A program made the translations under genes and the position numbers. DNA of 26,879 nt, taken from NCBI GenBank assembly GCA_031370625.1, contig JANMQR010000373.1, forward strand, positions 1-26,879, written 5' to 3'. Under the pieces are notes generated by a model. It worked only from the letters and a program-made list of their open reading frames with translations. It did not search any database and was not told where the DNA came from. Every line of letters starts with the position of its first letter. Position 1 is the first letter of the stretch. This DNA is from UKL13-2 sp031370625. Lineage in GTDB: Bacteria > Pseudomonadota > Gammaproteobacteria > Burkholderiales > Usitatibacteraceae. Of the stretch, positions 23,682-26,879 are shown piece by piece.

Positions 23682-24056
23682 CTAGGGTTTCGCGGCAGCA
23701 GCTTGAGGTGGCGTCAATTTCCAAGTCGCCGCCACCAGTGCCGCAAACTTTGAATACACCACGATAAATACCCAAGACGGCAGATCCCAAAATAGCCACG
23801 AGTGAATCCAGCGCTCAATAAAACCCTGTTCGTTGCCCGTTCCCCGTAGCCAATCCTCCAGCATGGTGAGCGGGCATGCAACCCCCAAAATTGCCTCGGC
23901 CACGATAAACAAAATCAGTCCTAAGTGCGCCATCCGAAAGGTTCGATTTCGCACCCAGTTCCACCCGCGCCATGCACCGAGCCATATCGCGAGAAGGCCG
24001 CCGATGTTGAAGACGACGATGCAAGCGTGAAGTAAAAGTATTAAATCGGCAAACAT
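23682..24056 (-). CDS. DUF2784 membrane protein
   Basis: A 124-residue hydrophobic protein matching DUF2784, a family of unknown function with about three or four helices (roughly 3-25, 42-62 and 86-108). The opening MFADLILLLHACIVVFNIGG, the central CPLTMLEDWLR and the aromatic-rich stretch around 83-95 are typical. The C-terminus is an Ala/Pro tail. The ATG at 24056 has no clear ribosome binding site. It stands alone between rpoH and the peptidase region. The 138 bases between it and CIRCE contain only a short CCGCAT/ATGCGG inverted repeat with no T-run. Confidence 0.85.
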   Translation of the reverse strand: MFADLILLLHACIVVFNIGGLLAIWLGAWRGWNWVRNRTFRMAHLGLILFIVAEAILGVACPLTMLEDWLRGTGNEQGFIERWIHSWLFWDLPSWVFIVVYSKFAALVAATWKLTPPQAAAAKP

Positions 24057-24371
24057 CCAAGATTACATGATGGTGATTAAACTGAAGAAAGCTGCGACTT
24101 GCGCTGTTTCAATAACCACAATATTGTGCTTATCTACCCTTAGATGTTGCGCTCTTCCTCAGGTTCGTCGCGTTTTTCACCCTGCTTGTCTCAAATTAGC
24201 GCATAACGATTGCCTTCAAAGCCGGTCGTCACTAAACTTAATTAATAACGAATTGTGACCTCTTGTTAAGCGATACAAGCAGTAGCTTGTCACAGAACAC
24301 TACTAACCAGTTGCAGAGTTCAATTCAAATCGTTAGTCAAATATTTCTCTGAAATGAATAAAGGAAACATA
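24057..24371. other. Intergenic region with small inverted repeats
   Basis: A 315-base gap between two divergent genes. It contains the perfect inverted repeat ACAAGC-AGTA-GCTTGT (24275-24290), overlapped on its left by CTTGT and ACAAG arms (24262-24279). No convincing promoter hexamers were found for the peptidase. A 63-codon open frame at 24067-24258 resembles no family and has no ribosome binding site, so I do not call it. Confidence 0.5.
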
Positions 24372-26369
24372 ATGCGAAAACCAAGCACCTTGATTACGTT
24401 TGCCATAGCTACAGCAATCGTAACGATCACTCTGCCGCAGACTCATGCGCAAAGCAACGTGGTCGCGTCTGCATCGTCCTCGATCGGCATGCTCCCAGTG
24501 ATCCCGGTAGAAACGTTCATGAAACGTCCGGAGTTCGAGGCCATGTCGATTTCACCAAAAGGCGACCGGTTGGCTGCTCTTATCCCGTACAAGGGGCGCG
24601 ATAATCTGGTGGTCGTTAATCTGGATAAAAAGACGAAAAACGTTATCACCTCATTTGAGACTAACGACGTCATCAATTTCAGTTGGATCAATAATGAACG
24701 TCTCTTCCTTCGCGTCGCGGACGGAAAAGATGCGCTTGGCCGAGTTACTTATAGAGGGACGTACGCGATTGACGTAGATGGTTCAAATCTTCGCGACCTG
24801 ACCAAGCTGCGCGGATTGGCACCGTTACGAACTATTCCAGGCGATACGGCAGGCGAGATTTTTGTAGTGATGAATGAGCGCGCACGCTTGTCGGCTGACG
24901 TGTATAAGCTCAATACAAAAACCGGCCGCTCGCAGATGATGACTTTCGATTCCCCCGGCGAAGTGGAAACGTACGTCCTCGATTGGGATAGCGTGCCGCG
25001 CGTGGCCATCATTACGAATGTCGATACAACCGAGCCTAGCGTTTGGTATCGAGATTCCGCAGACGCAAAATGGACTGAGTTGTTTAAGAATCCATCGGAT
25101 AACGCACAAGATTCGATTGATGTTTTGGGGTTCGATAGCGATAACAAGACGTTGATCGTATCTTCAAATGTGGGGCGCGATAAGTACGCGATTTACAAAT
25201 ACGATCCTGCTGCTAAAAAGCTAGGTGCGCTTATATTCGAACATCCGATGATTGACGTACAGGGAGGCATTGTTTGGAACAGAAAGCAAAAAGCAATCGC
25301 TGGGATTAGATATTCTGCGGATACAAACGCGACAAAATGGTTTGATCCAACAATGGAAGCTTTGCAGAAGCAAGTAGATCAGTCCCTGCCAAATACGACC
25401 AACGTTCTGTCCTTTAATGCTGATGCTGAAAATAACAAAACTCTTGTGATCACATCATCGGACACTGATCCGGGGCGCAACTATTTGTTTGATCCGATTC
25501 AAAAAGCCTTGGAGCCCTTGCCAGATCGGCGCCCGTGGATTAATCCTGCGCACATTTCACCACGCAAATTTATGCCATATACGGCAAGAGATGGACTGAA
25601 AATTCCGGCATGGGTGACTATTCCAAAAGGCTCTTCGGGGAAAAATCTTCCGTTAATTCTTCACGTGCACGGCGGCCCTAATGCGCGCAGTTATTCTGCA
25701 AATCCTTGGGGTCGATATTCTGAGGCGGCGTTTTTTGCAAATCGTGGTTATGTTGTGTTGGAGCCGGAGCCCCGCGCATCCACTCAATTTGGCCGCAAAC
25801 ATCTCAGCGCGGGTTACAAGCAGTGGGGAATGGCGATGCAGGATGATTTGACTGACGGAATTATGTATTTAGTCAAAGAAGGCATCGTCGATAAAAATCG
25901 TGTTTGCATTTATGGCGGTAGTTATGGCGGTTACGCGAGCTTGCAGGGCATTGTGAAGGATCCAGATCTTTATAAATGTAGCCTGCCGTGGATTGCGGTC
26001 AGCGATCTCTTAATGTTGCAAACGGAAATGACCAGTGACTCGAACAACTCTCGTTTCAATATGGATGTCTTCTACAACCGCACCATTGGCAACAGAAAAA
26101 CAGAACGGGAAATGCTCACAAAACTCTCCCCCGTTTACAACGCTAACGCGATCAAAGTACCGGTATTGATAGCGATGGGCTCAGATGACGTTCGTGTTCC
26201 GCTAAAGCATGGTACCGATATGCGTAATGCCCTTAATGCAGCAGGCGTTAAGAACGAGTTGGTGATCTATTCAGGTGAGGCGCACGGCTTCAACAAACAG
26301 GAGAACATCGAAGACTTCTTTAAACGCGCAGAAAATTTCTTCGCAGAGCACATCGGTGGAAGAAAATAA
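24372..26369 (+). CDS. Exported prolyl oligopeptidase-family (S9) serine peptidase
   Basis: A 665-residue S9-family peptidase with a signal peptide (basic MRKPS, hydrophobic core, cleavage near THAQ, residues 24-27), so it is probably periplasmic or secreted. A beta-propeller region occupies about 45-400. The C-terminal alpha/beta-hydrolase domain has the nucleophile Ser517 in YGGSYGGYAS, Asp606 in GSDDVRVP and His638 in GEAHGFN, a complete triad. The oxyanion-hole HVHGGPNA motif is also seen. It probably cleaves oligopeptides with dipeptidyl- or acylaminoacyl-type specificity; the substrate cannot be read from sequence. The ATG at 24372 has AAGGAA 5 nt upstream; an ATG at 24354 is less likely. 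A terminator follows. Confidence 0.93.
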   Translation: MRKPSTLITFAIATAIVTITLPQTHAQSNVVASASSSIGMLPVIPVETFMKRPEFEAMSISPKGDRLAALIPYKGRDNLVVVNLDKKTKNVITSFETNDVINFSWINNERLFLRVADGKDALGRVTYRGTYAIDVDGSNLRDLTKLRGLAPLRTIPGDTAGEIFVVMNERARLSADVYKLNTKTGRSQMMTFDSPGEVETYVLDWDSVPRVAIITNVDTTEPSVWYRDSADAKWTELFKNPSDNAQDSIDVLGFDSDNKTLIVSSNVGRDKYAIYKYDPAAKKLGALIFEHPMIDVQGGIVWNRKQKAIAGIRYSADTNATKWFDPTMEALQKQVDQSLPNTTNVLSFNADAENNKTLVITSSDTDPGRNYLFDPIQKALEPLPDRRPWINPAHISPRKFMPYTARDGLKIPAWVTIPKGSSGKNLPLILHVHGGPNARSYSANPWGRYSEAAFFANRGYVVLEPEPRASTQFGRKHLSAGYKQWGMAMQDDLTDGIMYLVKEGIVDKNRVCIYGGSYGGYASLQGIVKDPDLYKCSLPWIAVSDLLMLQTEMTSDSNNSRFNMDVFYNRTIGNRKTEREMLTKLSPVYNANAIKVPVLIAMGSDDVRVPLKHGTDMRNALNAAGVKNELVIYSGEAHGFNKQENIEDFFKRAENFFAEHIGGRK

Positions 26370-26385
26370 CTAACCACTAAACATG

Positions 26386-26416
26386 AAAAATGGGCGCTCA
26401 TCGAGTGCCCATTTTT
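26386..26416 (+). terminator. Bidirectional intrinsic terminator between the two S9 peptidase genes
   Basis: AAAAATGGGC (26386-26395) pairs with GCCCATTTTT (26407-26416), and an inner CTC/GAG pairing closes the loop. It has an A-tract before and a T-run after, so it should work in both directions for the convergent genes. Confidence 0.9.
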
Positions 26417-26438
26417 ATTTGTACGTTCCGTGCTGCCA

Positions 26439-26879
26439 TCACTGCAACAAGGTCTTCTCCATAAACTTAATCTGCGCGTAAAACAAAAAATCCTGATTCG
26501 ACTTTTTGGCGAAGCCGTGACCTTCGTCGTTAGCCATTAAGAACCACACAGGCACGTTTTGTTTTTTCACCTGCTCAACGATTTGCAACGCTTCTGTATA
26601 AGGCACACGCGGATCGTTTTTACCTTGCACGACGAACAGCGGCTTTTTGATTTTTGCGGCGTTGTTGAGTGGCGAGATGGTTTCCAGAAATTTCTTCATG
26701 TCCGGATCGCGCTCATCGCCGTACTCCACGCGGCGCAAATCGCGGCGATAGCTTTCGGTATTGGCAAGGAACGTGACGAAATTTGAAATCCCTACAGTGT
26801 CAATCGTGCCTGCGATGCGGTCCGCGTAATGGGTGGCGACTGCAAGCGCCATGTAGCCACCATAGCTGCCGCCTGCGAC
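26439..26879 (-). CDS. S9 prolyl oligopeptidase-family peptidase, C-terminal part (cut by window edge)
   Basis: The last 146 residues of an S9-family serine peptidase; the gene continues past the right edge. The visible part starts just before the nucleophile motif GGSYGGYM and includes the catalytic Asp in GKNDPRVPY and His in DEGHGFAKK, so the triad is complete. It differs clearly from the neighbouring S9 protein outside these motifs, so the two are members of different subgroups, not a recent duplicate. The two genes are convergent and share a terminator. The N-terminal propeller and any signal peptide lie outside the window. Confidence 0.92.
   Translation of the reverse strand, partial: VAGGSYGGYMALAVATHYADRIAGTIDTVGISNFVTFLANTESYRRDLRRVEYGDERDPDMKKFLETISPLNNAAKIKKPLFVVQGKNDPRVPYTEALQIVEQVKKQNVPVWFLMANDEGHGFAKKSNQDFLFYAQIKFMEKTLLQ

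Noticed and set aside
24067..24258. 63-codon open frame in the gap before the S9 peptidase
   Set aside because: No ribosome binding site, no family resemblance, and unusual Cys/Arg-rich composition.

Overview
The window looks like an ordinary chromosomal stretch from a betaproteobacterium, probably of the order Burkholderiales (Oxalobacteraceae-like; the family is a guess). G+C is about half by eye. Four blocks support this: a hemA-prfA-prmC-grxD operon; pilB-pilC-pilD-coaE-zapD-yacG; a full aa3-type cytochrome c oxidase cluster whose CoxB carries a fused haem c domain, with the small DUF2244, DUF2970 and DUF2909 proteins found around betaproteobacterial cox loci; and rpoH beside that cluster. 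No rRNA, tRNA, insertion sequence, prophage or CRISPR array was seen.

Layout. (1) 111-3708, minus strand: hemA (tetrapyrrole synthesis), prfA (release factor 1), prmC (the methyltransferase that modifies release factors) and grxD, probably one transcript from an extended -10 promoter near 3800. (2) 3853-5665, minus: a photolyase-related protein with four Fe-S-type cysteines, preceded by a DUF2256 zinc-ribbon gene. An exported glutathione peroxidase (5724-6332, plus) is divergent from this pair. (3) 6405-12208, plus: type IV pilus ATPase PilB, platform PilC and prepilin peptidase PilD, then coaE, zapD and yacG. (4) 12427-17728, plus: DUF2244, coxB, coxA, a 41-residue membrane protein, ctaG, DUF2970 and coxC, closed by a strong bidirectional terminator shared with a convergent DUF2909 gene. 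(5) 18107-22473, plus: SURF1, an SCO-like membrane protein, ctaA and ctaB (haem A synthesis), SCO1 and a Rid-family protein, closed by a second terminator. (6) 22549-24056, minus: rpoH with a perfect CIRCE operator over its likely promoter, then a DUF2784 membrane protein. (7) 24372 to the right edge: an exported S9 peptidase (plus), a terminator, and the C-terminal part of a different S9 peptidase (minus) that runs off the window.

Together, blocks 4 and 5 hold the oxidase subunits, the copper-delivery factors (CtaG, SCO1, an SCO-like protein), the haem A pathway and SURF1, which is nearly everything needed to build one terminal oxidase. HemA in block 1 starts the tetrapyrrole pathway that feeds haem synthesis.

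I found no clearly new multi-gene system. The observations most worth following are the CIRCE operator on rpoH, a hairpin beside the rpoH ribosome binding site, a paired carboxylate-to-amide change at the predicted Mg/Mn site between CoxA and CoxB, the SCO-like protein within the assembly operon, and the photolyase/DUF2256/peroxidase arrangement.
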